From NCBI RefSeq assembly GCF_013112485.1, contig NZ_JABFHG010000005.1, positions 352,025 to 399,771 of the forward strand: a stretch of 47,747 nucleotides of DNA. The letters run 5' to 3'. Under the pieces are notes generated by a model. It was not told the DNA's origin, made no database searches, and saw only the letters and a list, made by a program, of their open reading frames with translations. Numbering within the stretch: position 1 is the stretch's first letter; the number at the start of each line of letters is the position of its first letter. Both the position numbers and the translations under genes were made by a program. This DNA comes from Roseicella sp. DB1501 (GTDB taxonomy: Bacteria; Pseudomonadota; Alphaproteobacteria; Acetobacterales; Acetobacteraceae). This document shows positions 7,760 to 16,971 of the stretch, in pieces.

Positions 7760-9460
7760 ATGGACACCTGGAACCAGCTCTACGATCCGCTCGGATCGAT
7801 CCTGCTCTCCGCCCTCGTCGCCGCGCTGCCGGTGGCGACGATGCTGATCGCCCTCGCCTTCCTGCATATCGCGGCGCATATCGCCGCCATCGCCGCGCTG
7901 GTGGTGGCGCTGGTGGTGGCGATCATCGTCTTCGGCATGCCGACGGCGATAGCCGCCAAGGCGGCCGGACTCGGCATCGCCTCCGGCCTGTTCCCGATCG
8001 GCTGGATCGTGCTGAACATCATCTTCCTCTACCGCCTCACCGTGGCGAACGGCTCCTTCGCGCGGCTGCAGGACACCATCGCCGCCGTCACCCCGGACCG
8101 GCGGCTGCAGCTGCTGTTGATCGCCTTCGCCTTCGGCGCCTTCTTCGAGGGCGCGGCCGGCTTCGGCACGCCGGTCGCGGTGACCGGCGCGGTGCTGATC
8201 GGCCTCGGCTTCTCGCCGCTCGCCGCCTCCGGCCTCTCGCTTATCGCCAATACCGCGCCCGTCGCCTATGGCGCGCTGGGGACGCCGGTGATCGCGCTGG
8301 CCGGCGTGACCGGGCTCGACCTGATGGACCTCTCGGCGATGATCGGCCGGCAGCTTCCCTTCTTCTCGCTGCTGGTGCCCTTCTGGCTGATCTGGGCCTT
8401 CGCCGGCTTCCGCGGGATGCTGCAGATCTGGCCCGCCATCCTGGTGACCGGCGTCTCCTTCGCCGTGCCGCAATTCATCGTCTCGAACTACATGGGCCCC
8501 TATCTGGTCGACGTCATCGCGGCCCTGGTTTCGCTCGCCTGCCTCACCCTGTTCCTGCGCGTCTGGCAGCCGCGCGAGATCTGGACCAGCACCAAGCTCG
8601 GCGGCCGCGCCGCGGCGGTCGAGGAGCTGACGGCGCGCGGCACCGGCCGCTCGCCCGCGGGCGGCGCCGGCGGCGCGGCGGCGGTGACCTTCCAGGGCAA
8701 CACGCTGCTCGCCTGGATGCCCTGGCTGATCCTCACCGTCTTCGTCTTCCTCTGGGGGCTCGGCGGGGTGAAGGCGATGCTGAACGGCGTCTACAACCTC
8801 TCGGTGCCGATTGAGGGGCTGCATCGCGCCGTCATCAAGGTGCCGCCGGTGGTCGCCGCGCCGACGCCGGAGGCCGCGGTCTTCGCCTTCAACATCCTCT
8901 CCATGACCGGCACCGGCATCCTGCTGGCGGCGGTGCTCGGCGGCTTCGCCATGGGCTTCGGCCCGCTGGCGCTGCTCCGCGAATACGGGCGGACGCTCTG
9001 GGTGGTGCGCTACTCGTTGCTGACCATCGCGGCGATGCTCGGCCTTGGCTACCTGACGCGCTATTCCGGGCTGGATGCCACCATGGGCCTCGCCTTCGCC
9101 GCGACGGGCGTGTTCTACCCCTTCTTCGGCACGCTGCTCGGCTGGCTCGGCGTGGCGCTGACCGGCTCCGACACCGCCTCCAACGTGCTGTTCGGGGGGC
9201 TGCAGAAGATCACCGCGCAGCAGATCGGCCTGTCGCCGGTGCTGATGGCCGCCGCCAATTCCTCGGGCGGCGTCATGGGCAAGATGATCGACGCGCAGAG
9301 CATCGTCGTCGCCTCGACCGCGACCAACTGGTTCGGGCATGAGGGCGAGATCCTGCGCTACGTCTTCTTCCACAGCATCGCCCTCGCCTGTCTCGTCGGG
9401 TTGCTGGTGACGCTGCAGGCCTATGTCTCGCCCTTCACCGCGATGGTGATCGGCGGTTGA
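7760..9460 (+). CDS. lldP: L-lactate permease (LctP family)
   Basis: A 566-residue polytopic inner-membrane protein of the LctP family, which imports L-lactate, D-lactate and often glycolate with protons. Family signatures are [20 protein letters not shown] at the N-terminus, then [37 protein letters not shown], and the C-terminal [16 protein letters not shown] segment with [18 protein letters not shown]. About twelve to fourteen hydrophobic segments can be counted. The ATG at 7760 gives the classical N-terminus; the longer upstream frame is rejected. No lactate dehydrogenase gene is adjacent, so it appears to be a single-gene unit followed by a strong hairpin. Confidence 0.93.
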   Translation: MDTWNQLYDPLGSILLSALVAALPVATMLIALAFLHIAAHIAAIAALVVALVVAIIVFGMPTAIAAKAAGLGIASGLFPIGWIVLNIIFLYRLTVANGSFARLQDTIAAVTPDRRLQLLLIAFAFGAFFEGAAGFGTPVAVTGAVLIGLGFSPLAASGLSLIANTAPVAYGALGTPVIALAGVTGLDLMDLSAMIGRQLPFFSLLVPFWLIWAFAGFRGMLQIWPAILVTGVSFAVPQFIVSNYMGPYLVDVIAALVSLACLTLFLRVWQPREIWTSTKLGGRAAAVEELTARGTGRSPAGGAGGAAAVTFQGNTLLAWMPWLILTVFVFLWGLGGVKAMLNGVYNLSVPIEGLHRAVIKVPPVVAAPTPEAAVFAFNILSMTGTGILLAAVLGGFAMGFGPLALLREYGRTLWVVRYSLLTIAAMLGLGYLTRYSGLDATMGLAFAATGVFYPFFGTLLGWLGVALTGSDTASNVLFGGLQKITAQQIGLSPVLMAAANSSGGVMGKMIDAQSIVVASTATNWFGHEGEILRYVFFHSIALACLVGLLVTLQAYVSPFTAMVIGG

Positions 9461-9467
9461 TCCCGAA

Positions 9468-9495
9468 GGCCCTCATGCCGGGTGGCATGAGGGCC
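9468..9495 (+). terminator. Hairpin after lactate permease
   Basis: A perfect 12-bp stem, GGCCCTCATGCC/GGCATGAGGGCC, with a GGGT loop starts seven bases after the permease stop. There is no T-run, so it may be an RNA 3'-end stabiliser or a weak terminator. Confidence 0.6.
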
Positions 9496-9564
9496 GCCCC
9501 GGAAGGCCGGGCAACCCCGCGGGTGGCCCGGCGTTCGCCCTTCCCCGATGGAAGGGGAGGACCG

Positions 9565-9774
9565 ATGAGCGGCAAGGATTCGGGCAAGGCCGGGCGCGGC
9601 CCGGCGCCAACGGAGGCCGGACAGGATGCGGAGGCCGATGCCCCCGCCACCGGCACTATCGACTCGCCGGCGCCGCCGGGCGAGCCGCAGCCGGGCGATC
9701 TCGCCGAGCAGGCGGCCAACCGCAGTGGCCCCGTCGACATCTCTCCGGCGCATCCGCGGAGGACGCGGCCCTGA
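9565..9774 (+). CDS. Small disordered hypothetical protein
   Basis: A 69-residue frame starting MSGKDSGKAGRGPAP, rich in Ala, Gly, Pro and acidic residues, with no hydrophobic segment or Cys. A good ribosome-binding site (GGAGG, four bases before the ATG at 9565) supports translation. No family is recognised; low-complexity proteins of this kind are common in Acetobacteraceae. An in-frame ATG at 9457 overlapping the permease stop is less likely because the strong hairpin lies between. Confidence 0.45.
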   Translation: MSGKDSGKAGRGPAPTEAGQDAEADAPATGTIDSPAPPGEPQPGDLAEQAANRSGPVDISPAHPRRTRP

Positions 9775-9907
9775 GCCCGATGGGAAGGCGCTCGGGTCAC
9801 CGATTTCCCTCGTGCCGAAAAGGGATCTAACGACAGGGCGGCACCGCCCCCGGCCTCGTCCCTTGGGGCGGCGCTTCCCATTCGCTTCGCCATGCAGGAT
9901 GCGCCGC

Positions 9908-10324
9908 ATGTCACGCCCTCTCCTCCCCGCCCTCGGCCTGCTTCTTGCCTGGCCCGCCCTGGCCGCTGCCCAGGGCGGCACGCCCGGCTGGTCGCCCTGG
10001 GGCGGTCCGGACAGCCCCGGCGGCATGTTCGGCGGCGACCCCTCGGAGGTGATCCGCGACCCGGCGCGCGGCGTGTCGCATGACGAGGTCTGGACCTGGC
10101 TGCGCCGCCGCTTCGATCTCGCCGACCGCGACCAGAGCGGCAGCATCGAGCAGGGCGAGGTGCTGACCCGCGCCGAGGCGCTGGCGCTGTTCCGCGCCGC
10201 GGATGCCAACCGCGACGGCAAGGTCACGCCGGAGGAGCTGAAGCCCTTCTCCGAGCAGTGGTTCCGCGCGCATGACAGCAACAATGACGGCGTGCTGACG
10301 CGGCGCGAGGCGACGCAGCGCTGA
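9908..10324 (+). CDS. Secreted EF-hand calcium-binding protein
   Basis: A 138-residue protein with an N-terminal signal peptide (MSRPLLPALGLLLAWPALAAA) and then a Gly/Pro-rich spacer. Three EF-hand loops follow: DRDQSGSIEQGE, DANRDGKVTPEE and DSNNDGVLTRRE, each with acidic or polar residues at positions 1, 3 and 5 and Glu at position 12. It is predicted to be a periplasmic calcium binder; the partner is unknown. AGGA eight bases upstream favours the ATG at 9908, but the in-frame ATG at 9899 is nearly as good. It is convergent with the NfeD gene. Confidence 0.8.
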   Translation: MSRPLLPALGLLLAWPALAAAQGGTPGWSPWGGPDSPGGMFGGDPSEVIRDPARGVSHDEVWTWLRRRFDLADRDQSGSIEQGEVLTRAEALALFRAADANRDGKVTPEELKPFSEQWFRAHDSNNDGVLTRREATQR

Positions 10325-10361
10325 GGCGCCTGGGTGGGGCACCTGGGCGGGCGTGGCTGCT

Positions 10362-10787
10362 TCAGGGAATCGGCCGCACGATCAGCGTGACGCCCTCCAC
10401 CGCCTCCACCCGCACGCGCTGCGGCGCCTCGGGCACCTGCAGGTCGCGCGGAAGCCGGGCTGGCCATTCGCTGTCGCCGATCCGCACCCGGAGCGTGGCG
10501 CCCTCCATCGGCAGCAGCATGCCGTGCCGCCCGACCAGCCCGGCCGCAGGGCTGTTCACCCGCTGCGGCGGGCGCCGCCGCTTCAGCCAGAGGGCGCAGC
10601 CGATGCTGCCGGCGAGGCAGGCGAGGAAGGTGGCGACGACGCCCTCGAAGGGCGGCAGCACGGTCAGCACCACGATGCCGGTGCCGATCGCGGCGAGCCC
10701 GGTCCAGAGCAGGTAGATGCCGGGCAGCACCAGCTCGGCGGCGAGCAGCAGCAGCCCGCCGAGGATCCAGATCAGCCCTGGTTCCAC
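10362..10787 (-). CDS. NfeD family membrane protein
   Basis: A 141-residue short-form NfeD. Two to three N-terminal transmembrane helices (from about residue 4 to 68) are followed by a C-terminal OB-fold-like domain beginning VGRHGMLLPMEG and ending VEGVTLIVRPIP. NfeD proteins are nearly always partnered with SPFH/stomatin proteins in membrane microdomains. Here the start overlaps the end of the SPFH gene by 16 bases, which implies translational coupling. The exact cellular role is not established; membrane quality control is the usual proposal. Confidence 0.88.
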   Translation of the reverse strand: MEPGLIWILGGLLLLAAELVLPGIYLLWTGLAAIGTGIVVLTVLPPFEGVVATFLACLAGSIGCALWLKRRRPPQRVNSPAAGLVGRHGMLLPMEGATLRVRIGDSEWPARLPRDLQVPEAPQRVRVEAVEGVTLIVRPIP

Positions 10788-11704
10788 GGATTGCCTCCGG
10801 CCCCGGGAGCGGGCGTGGTGGTGGCAGTCGGTGGCGCGGGGCGCAGCAGCTCCAGCGCCTGGGCGACGCCGCCGGCGAGCGCCGCCGCCTCCATTGGCAC
10901 CACCACCAGCTTGTGGGCCGGGTTGGTGCCGAGCGCCTCGAAGGCCTTCACGTAGCGATCGGCGATGAAGTAGCGCAGCGCCTGCTCGCCGGCGCCGGTC
11001 GCGGCCTCGCTGACCATGCGCGTCGCCTCGGCCTCCGCCTGCGCCAGCCGCTCGCGCGCCTCGGCATCGCGCATCGCCGCCTCGCGCCTGCCCTCGGCGG
11101 CGAGGATCAGCGCCGCCTTCTCGCCCTCGGCGCGGACGACCGTGGCGCGGCGCTCGCGTTCGGCGGTCATCTGCAGGTTCATGGCGCGCACCAGATTCTC
11201 CGGCGGCTCGACCTTGCGCAGCTCGACGCGGCTGACCTTGACGCCCCAGGGATCGGTGGCGCCGTCGAGGATGGTGAGCAGGGAGGAGTTGATGCGCTCC
11301 CGCCCGCTCAGCGTCGCGTCCAGGTCCATCTCGCCGATGACGCTGCGGATGTTGGTCATGGCGAGCGCGGTCAGCGCCTGCTGCAGGTTCTGCACCGCAT
11401 AGGCCGCCTTGGCCGGTTCCATGACGCGGTAATAGACGATGCCGTCCACCGCGACCGAGGCGTTGTCGCGGGTGATGACGGACTGCTCGGGGATGTCGAG
11501 CACCACCTCCTGCACGTTCATCCGCCGGCCGACGGCATCGACGAAGGGGATGATGAGGTTCAGCCCCGGCTGCAGCAGGCGGGTGAAGGCGCCGAAGCGC
11601 TCGACCGTCCAGACCTCGCCCTGCGGCACGGTGCGGATGCCGCGGGCGGCGGTGGCGACCGCCAGCAGCAGCAGGACGAGCAGGACGATCTCGATGCCGG
11701 TCAT
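10772..11704 (-). CDS. SPFH-domain (stomatin/QmcA-like) membrane protein
   Basis: A 310-residue paraslipin/QmcA-type protein. One N-terminal helix (IEIVLLVLLLLAVATA) anchors it in the inner membrane. The SPFH domain follows with VPQGEVWTVERFGAF, LQPGLNLIIPFVD and SVITRDNASVAVDGIVYYRV, then a coiled-coil region rich in Glu, Ala and Arg and a C-terminal Pro/Thr tail. These proteins oligomerise into membrane scaffolds and regulate proteases such as FtsH. The ATG at 11704 is chosen because it places the transmembrane helix at the very N-terminus; the frame upstream is out of character. It is coupled to the NfeD gene and divergent from the SDR gene. Confidence 0.9.
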   Translation of the reverse strand: MTGIEIVLLVLLLLAVATAARGIRTVPQGEVWTVERFGAFTRLLQPGLNLIIPFVDAVGRRMNVQEVVLDIPEQSVITRDNASVAVDGIVYYRVMEPAKAAYAVQNLQQALTALAMTNIRSVIGEMDLDATLSGRERINSSLLTILDGATDPWGVKVSRVELRKVEPPENLVRAMNLQMTAERERRATVVRAEGEKAALILAAEGRREAAMRDAEARERLAQAEAEATRMVSEAATGAGEQALRYFIADRYVKAFEALGTNPAHKLVVVPMEAAALAGGVAQALELLRPAPPTATTTPAPGAGGNPWNQG

Positions 11705-11821
11705 TCCGGACCTTTCCCCAGGACCCCTGCCTCTCCCGGTAGCACGGCGGCAGGCCGAAGTCGCGCTTGCGCCCGGCCCGCCGCCGCCTACCATCGCAAG
11801 ACTCGGGGGGAGGGTGAGCGC

Positions 11822-12604
11822 ATGCTGGGCAATACGCGGCCGCTGACGGTGCAGCTCGGAGGGTTACGGGTGGCGATCACCGCCGGCGCGGGCGGCATCG
11901 GCCGCGCCATGGCGGATGGCTTCGCCGCCTGCGGCGCGAAGGTGTTCCTCTGCGACGTCGATGCCGAGGCGCTCGCCGCCTGCCCGCATCCCGCCATGAC
12001 GGCCGATATGGAGACGGTCGAGGGTTGCGAGACTTTCGTCGACGAGGCGATCCGCCGGCTCGGCGGGCTCGACGTGCTGGTGAACAATGCCGGCATCGCC
12101 GGGCCGACCGCGCCGATCGAGGAGGTGATGCCGGAGGCCTTGTCGCGCACCCTGAAGATCGACCTCGAGGCGATGTTCCACTGCGCCCGCCGCGCCGTGC
12201 CGGCGCTGCGCGAGGCGGGCGGCGGCTCCATCGTCAACCTCTCCTCCGCCGCCGGGCGCTTCGGCTTCCCGCTGCGCAGCCCCTATGCGGCGGCGAAGTG
12301 GGGCGTGGTCGGCTTCACCAAGTCGCTCGCCATCGAGCTCGGCCGGCACCGCATCCGGGTGAACGCCATCCTGCCCGGCCTGGTCGCGGGCGACCGCATC
12401 CGCCGCGTCATCGAGGCCAAGGCGCAGGCCAACGGCCGCAGCTTCGCCGAGCAGGAGGCGAAGGCGCTGCAGCCGGTCTCGCTGCGCTGCTACGTGACGC
12501 CGCAGGACATCGCCAACATGGCGCTGTACCTCTGCAGCCCCTATGGCGCGACCGTCAGCGGCCAGGCCCTGGCCGTCGACGGCGACATGCAGTCCCTCGT
12601 CTGA
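11822..12604 (+). CDS. SDR family NAD(P)-dependent oxidoreductase
   Basis: A 260-residue short-chain dehydrogenase. The Rossmann motif TAGAGGIG occupies residues 20-27, NNAG is at 88-91, and the catalytic Ser (141/142), Tyr155 and Lys159 are all present, as is an IRVNAILPG strand. The substrate is unknown. A GGGAGG ribosome-binding site precedes the ATG at 11822. The MaoC gene follows after eight bases, so the two probably act together on a hydroxyacyl or related intermediate; that link is an inference from spacing. Confidence 0.9.
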   Translation: MLGNTRPLTVQLGGLRVAITAGAGGIGRAMADGFAACGAKVFLCDVDAEALAACPHPAMTADMETVEGCETFVDEAIRRLGGLDVLVNNAGIAGPTAPIEEVMPEALSRTLKIDLEAMFHCARRAVPALREAGGGSIVNLSSAAGRFGFPLRSPYAAAKWGVVGFTKSLAIELGRHRIRVNAILPGLVAGDRIRRVIEAKAQANGRSFAEQEAKALQPVSLRCYVTPQDIANMALYLCSPYGATVSGQALAVDGDMQSLV

Positions 12605-12612
12605 GGCGCCGC

Positions 12613-13059
12613 ATGGTCACGCCGCTCCGCAGCCTCGACGAGCTCGCCGTCGGGCAGAGCTTCGATTTCGGCAGCTTCCGCATGGAGCTCGACGAGATCC
12701 TCGACTTCGCGCGCCGCTACGACCCGCAGCCCTTCCATGTGGACGAGGCGGCGGCGAAGGCCGGGCCCTTCGGCGGCCTCATCGCCAGCGGGCTGCACAC
12801 CCAGGCGGCGGCCTTCGGCCACATCATCCGCACCGGCTGGGTGAAGGACGTCTCGCTCGGCGGCACCGAGCAGGTGGTGCGCTGGCCGGCGCCGGTGCGG
12901 CCGGGCGACGAGATCGCACTCACCGCGCAGGTGGAGGCGGTCATCCCCTCGCGCAGCAAGCCGGATCGCGGCGTGGCGAAGATCCGCTACCTCGGCCGGC
13001 GCTTGGCGGACGGCGTGACGGTGCTCGAGATCCTCGGCACGCATTTCCTCAAGCGCTAG
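12613..13059 (+). CDS. MaoC family dehydratase
   Basis: A 148-residue hot-dog-fold protein with the (R)-hydratase signature: FARRYDPQPFHVDEAAA near residues 35-51, with its Asp and His expected to be catalytic, then GGLIASGLHTQA. It likely hydrates or dehydrates a CoA-linked 3-hydroxyacyl substrate. It is the second gene of a two-gene unit with the SDR upstream. Its TAG stop (13057-13059) is part of the CTAG end of a mobile repeat, so the C-terminus may have been set by that insertion. Confidence 0.88.
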   Translation: MVTPLRSLDELAVGQSFDFGSFRMELDEILDFARRYDPQPFHVDEAAAKAGPFGGLIASGLHTQAAAFGHIIRTGWVKDVSLGGTEQVVRWPAPVRPGDEIALTAQVEAVIPSRSKPDRGVAKIRYLGRRLADGVTVLEILGTHFLKR

Positions 13060-13162
13060 AGCGTGACCGCTTGAGGTGGAAACACCGAAAAGCGTGGATC
13101 AAGCGATCAAACAAAGACCTGGACCATGATCCGTGAACCAAAGCGAACGGATCATGGTCCAG
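13056..13162. mobile_element. 107-bp CTAG-bounded MITE-like element, copy 1
   Basis: This copy matches the reverse complement of 33742-33848 and 47518-47624 along its whole length. It starts CTAGAGCGTGACCGCTTGAGG and ends with GGATCATGGTCCAG. The 3' part is a hairpin (ACCATGATCCG/CGGATCATGGT) and the 5' part holds two small inverted repeats. The element sits between convergent genes. Its left end provides the maoC stop TAG, and its right hairpin contains the hldE stop TGA. The right boundary is CCAG rather than CTAG. Confidence 0.85.
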
Positions 13163-14597
13163 GCTTGCCGCCGAGGCGGGTGACGAGGCCGGTGGTGGAG
13201 CGGCCGGGGAGCAACTCGATCAGCGCCACCTCGCCGCCCGCCGCCTGCACCAGATCGGCGCCCACCACCTGGTCGATGCGGTAGTCGGCGCCCTTGATCA
13301 GCACCTCCGGCCGCAGCAGCCGGATCAGCTCGAGCGGCGTGTCCTCCTCGAAGGCGACGACCGCATCCACGGCGGCGAGCGCGGCGATCACCGCGGCGCG
13401 GTCGGCCAGCGGGTTGACCGGCCGCGTCGGTCCCTTCAGCCGGGCGGTGCTGGCATCGGTGTTGAGCGCGACCACCAGCCGGTCGCAACGGCGCCGCGCC
13501 GCGCCGAGCAGCGCCACATGCCCGGCATGCAGGATGTCGAAGCAGCCATTGGCGAAGCCGACGCGCAAGCCGTGCGCCTGCCAGTCGCGCACCTGCCGCA
13601 GCGCCGCCGCATGGTCGAGCAGCGCCACCGGATCGGGCGCGCCGCCGCCAGCGCGCAGCGCATGCGCCAGCTCGTCGGCCGAGACCGTCGCCGTGCCGAG
13701 CTTGCCGACGACGATGCCCGCCGCGGCATTGGCGAGCCGCATCGCCTCGCCGAGCGAGCGGCCGGCGGCATGCGCCAGGGCCAGGGTGGCGATGACGGTG
13801 TCGCCGGCGCCGGAGACGTCGAAGACCTCGCGCGCCTCGGCCGGCACGCTCTCCACCGCGCCATCGGCCCGCACCAGGGTCATGCCCTTCTCGGCCCGGG
13901 TGCAGAGCAGCGCCGGCAGGCCGGCCGCCGCCATCACCTTCCGCGCCGCCGCCGCGACCTCCGCCTCGGTACCGACCGGCAGGCGGGCGGCGCGGCCGAG
14001 CTCGCGGGCATTCGGCGTCAGGCAGTCGGCGCCGCGATAGAGCGCGAAATCCTCGCTCTTCGGATCGGCCAGCACCGGGATGCCCTGCCGCTTCGCCGCG
14101 GCGATGGCGGCGGCGATGACGGCGGGGGCGAGCACGCCCTTGGCGTAGTCGGAGAGGATGAGCGCCTGGCAGCCCGGCAGCGCCGCCTCGACCACGCCGG
14201 TCAGCGCGGCCTGCTCGGCGGCATCGGCGGGGGCCGAGACCTCGTCATCCAGCCGCACCACCTGCTGGTTGCCGGCGATGACGCGCATCTTGCAGATGGT
14301 TGGCCGCCCCTCGCCCTCGACCAGGGCATCGACCAGGCGCGGATCGGCGGCGAGGAGGGAGCGGAATTCCGCCGCCGCGGCGTCGCGGCCGACCAGCCCG
14401 ACCAGCACCGCCTGGCCGCCGAGGGCGGAGATGTTGCGCGCCACGTTGCCGGCGCCGCCCGGCATGGCGAGCGTCCGGCCAAGCCGCACCACCGGCACCG
14501 GCGCCTCGGGCGAGATGCGCTCCACCGCCCCGTAGAGGAAGCGGTCGAGCATGACGTCGCCGAGGACCAGGATGCGGAGCGCGGAGAAGTCGACCAT
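13152..14597 (-). CDS. hldE: Bifunctional heptose 7-phosphate kinase / heptose 1-phosphate adenylyltransferase
   Basis: Makes ADP-heptose for the inner core of lipopolysaccharide. At 481 residues it is the fused form. The N-terminal PfkB/ribokinase domain (to about 320) has MPGGAGNVARNISALGG near 45-62 and the catalytic GAGDTV loop. The C-terminal nucleotidyltransferase domain carries NGCFDILHAGHVALL with the HxGH motif, and ends STTGLVTRLGGKPGP. The last residues and TGA stop come from a mobile repeat that occupies 13056-13162. The ATG at 14597 gives the normal N-terminus (MVDFSALRILVLGDVMLDRF). It is leftward, downstream of fusA but separated from it by a terminator. Confidence 0.95.
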   Translation of the reverse strand: MVDFSALRILVLGDVMLDRFLYGAVERISPEAPVPVVRLGRTLAMPGGAGNVARNISALGGQAVLVGLVGRDAAAAEFRSLLAADPRLVDALVEGEGRPTICKMRVIAGNQQVVRLDDEVSAPADAAEQAALTGVVEAALPGCQALILSDYAKGVLAPAVIAAAIAAAKRQGIPVLADPKSEDFALYRGADCLTPNARELGRAARLPVGTEAEVAAAARKVMAAAGLPALLCTRAEKGMTLVRADGAVESVPAEAREVFDVSGAGDTVIATLALAHAAGRSLGEAMRLANAAAGIVVGKLGTATVSADELAHALRAGGGAPDPVALLDHAAALRQVRDWQAHGLRVGFANGCFDILHAGHVALLGAARRRCDRLVVALNTDASTARLKGPTRPVNPLADRAAVIAALAAVDAVVAFEEDTPLELIRLLRPEVLIKGADYRIDQVVGADLVQAAGGEVALIELLPGRSTTGLVTRLGGKPGP

Positions 14598-14634
14598 GGC
14601 GGGGGATTAGCTCTCGGGAGCCCGGAATGGCAAA

Positions 14635-14660
14635 CGGCGCGGGGGATGCCCCCCGCGCCG
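14635..14660 (-). terminator. Rho-independent terminator of fusA
   Basis: An 11-bp perfect stem, CGGCGCGGGGG/CCCCCGCGCCG, with a four-base loop lies about 30 bases after the fusA stop. On the minus strand it is followed by TTTG, a short T-run. It separates fusA from hldE. Confidence 0.75.
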
Positions 14661-14689
14661 CTGCCGAAGCTAGGCAGGGAAGCCGGCGG

Positions 14690-16783
14690 TCAGGCCGACT
14701 TCGTCATGATCTCGTCCGCGATGTTGCGCGGCACCGGATCGTAGTGGTGGAACTGCATCGAGAAGGAGGCGCGGCCCTTGGTCATGCCCCGCAGGTTGGA
14801 GATGTAGCCGAACATCTCCTTCAGCGGCACATGCGCCCGGACGATGACCGAGGTGCCGGCCATGTCCTGGCTCTGGATCACGCCGCGGCGGCGGTTCAGG
14901 TCGCCGACCACGTCGCCGACATGGTCCTGCGGCGTGGTGATCTCGACATCCATGATCGGCTCCAGGATCACCGGGCCGGCCTTCTTCATGCCCTCGCGGA
15001 AGCAGGCCTTGGCGGCGATCTCGAAGGCCAGCGCCGAAGAGTCGACGTCGTGGTACTTGCCGTCCACCAGGGAGTACTTGAAGTCCACCGTCGGGAAGCC
15101 GGCCAGCACGCCCGTCTCGGCCTGCACCTTGATGCCCTTGTCGACCGCCGGGATGTACTCCTTCGGCACGGAGCCGCCGACGACCGCGTTGACGAACTCG
15201 ATGCCCGCGTTCCGCTCCAGCGGCTCGAAGGTGATCTTCACCTCGGCGTACTGGCCCGAGCCGCCCGACTGCTTCTTGTGGGTGTAGGTCTCGGTATGGG
15301 ACTTGGTGATCGTCTCGCGATAGGCCACCTGCGGCGCGCCGATATTGGCGTCGACGCCGTATTCGCGGCGCAGGCGGTCGATGATGATCTCGAGATGCAG
15401 CTCGCCCATGCCGGAGAGGATGGTCTGGCCGGTCTCCTGATCCGTGCGCAGGCGCAGCGAGGGATCCTCGCCGGCCAGCTTCTGCAGGCCGAGGGTCATC
15501 TTCTCGATGCCCTCCTTGGTCTTCGGCTCGACGGAGATGTCGATGACCGGGACCGGGAAGGCCATGCGCTCGAGCACCACCGGATCCTCCGGCGAGGCCA
15601 GCGTGTCGCCCGTGCCGGTGTCCTTCAGCCCGACGAAGGCGGCGATGTCGCCGGCGAAGACCTCCTTGATCTCCTCGCGCTTGTCGGCGTGCATCTGGAA
15701 CATGCGGCCGACGCGCTCCTTGCCCTCCTTGGTGGTGTTCAGCACCGTGTCGCCGGAGCGCAGCACGCCGCGATAGACGCGGACGAAGGTGAGGTTGCCG
15801 TACTTGTCGTTGATGATCTTGAAGGCGAGGCCGGCGAAGGGCCCGTCCTCGGTCGCCGGGATGACCCGGCGCTCGGTTTCCTCGTCCTCGCCCTCCTCGG
15901 GGGCGACCTTGATGCCCTCGACATCCACCGGGCTCGGCAGGTAGTCGATGACGGCGTCGAGCAGCGGCTGCACGCCCTTGTTCTTGAAGGAGGAGCCGCA
16001 GACCACCGGGCGGAACTCGCCGGAGATGGTGCCCTTCTTGATGGCGCGCTTCAGCAGCGGGACCGGCAGGTCGCCATCCTCGAGGTACTTCTCCATCGCC
16101 TCGTCATCGGCGGTGACGACGGTCTCGAGCAGCTTCTCGCGGTACTCGGCGGCCTTGTCCTTCAGGTCGTCCGGGATCGGCGCGTCGTGATAGGCGGCGC
16201 CAAGCTCGTCGCCCTCCCAGATGATCGCCTTCATCTCGACCAGGTCGATCACGCCCTTCAGCGTGTCCTCGACGCCGATCGGCAGCTGCAGCGCCACCCA
16301 GTTGATGCCGAGCTTCTCGGTCAGCGTCTCGGCGGCGCGGTAGAAGTCGGCGCCGGTGCGGTCGAGCTTGTTGATGTAGATGAGGCGCGGGACGTTGTAG
16401 CGGTCCGCCAGGCGCCAGTTGGTCTCGGACTGCGGCTGCACGCCGGCCACGCCCTCGATGATGAAGACCGCGCCGTCGAGCACGCGCAGCGAGCGGTTCA
16501 CCTCGATGTTGAAATCGATGTGGCCGGGCGTGTCGATGATGTTGATGCGGTGGTCGTTCCACACGGCGGTGACGGCGGCCGAGGTGATGGTGATCCCCCG
16601 CTCGCGCTCCTGCGCCATGTAATCGGTGGTGGTGTTGCCGTCATGCACCTCACCGATGCGGTGCGATTTGCCGGTGTAGTACAGGATCCGCTCGGTCGTC
16701 GTCGTCTTGCCGGCGTCGATATGCGCCGTGATGCCGATGTTGCGGATCTTGTCGAGCGGGGTGCGCGCCACTTGGGCCTCCAT
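14690..16783 (-). CDS. fusA: Elongation factor G, stand-alone and slightly divergent
   Basis: A full-length 697-residue translocation GTPase. G1 is [15 protein letters not shown] (about residues 20-34), G3 is DTPGHIDF and G4 is NKLD; domains II to V follow with GMGELHLE, a QSGGSGQY segment in domain IV, and a C-terminus ending in MTKSA. It moves tRNA and mRNA through the ribosome and acts in recycling. It departs from canonical EF-G in switch I, with DGNTTTDYM where DGAATMDWM is expected, and has [11 protein letters not shown] where FTIEVERSLRV is usual. It is not next to rpsL, rpsG or tuf, so it may be a second EF-G paralog; the str-operon copy would then lie elsewhere. The ATG at 16783 is followed by the usual [10 protein letters not shown]. 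Confidence 0.93.
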   Translation of the reverse strand: MEAQVARTPLDKIRNIGITAHIDAGKTTTTERILYYTGKSHRIGEVHDGNTTTDYMAQERERGITITSAAVTAVWNDHRINIIDTPGHIDFNIEVNRSLRVLDGAVFIIEGVAGVQPQSETNWRLADRYNVPRLIYINKLDRTGADFYRAAETLTEKLGINWVALQLPIGVEDTLKGVIDLVEMKAIIWEGDELGAAYHDAPIPDDLKDKAAEYREKLLETVVTADDEAMEKYLEDGDLPVPLLKRAIKKGTISGEFRPVVCGSSFKNKGVQPLLDAVIDYLPSPVDVEGIKVAPEEGEDEETERRVIPATEDGPFAGLAFKIINDKYGNLTFVRVYRGVLRSGDTVLNTTKEGKERVGRMFQMHADKREEIKEVFAGDIAAFVGLKDTGTGDTLASPEDPVVLERMAFPVPVIDISVEPKTKEGIEKMTLGLQKLAGEDPSLRLRTDQETGQTILSGMGELHLEIIIDRLRREYGVDANIGAPQVAYRETITKSHTETYTHKKQSGGSGQYAEVKITFEPLERNAGIEFVNAVVGGSVPKEYIPAVDKGIKVQAETGVLAGFPTVDFKYSLVDGKYHDVDSSALAFEIAAKACFREGMKKAGPVILEPIMDVEITTPQDHVGDVVGDLNRRRGVIQSQDMAGTSVIVRAHVPLKEMFGYISNLRGMTKGRASFSMQFHHYDPVPRNIADEIMTKSA

Positions 16784-16971
16784 AGGCGAAAGCGGGCCCG
16801 GCCTCGAGGCGTTCCCTCGTGCCGCCCGCCGAACGGTCAGACTCGTCGGAGTGCTATCGCGGGGGAGATGCCCCCTCCGGCCCGGATTTGCAAGCGCGTT
16901 TCACCGCCCGAGCCCCGGCCTGGATGCGGGGCGGCCCCCCGCGCCGTGCGGGCGCCGCCACCGATGCCGCC

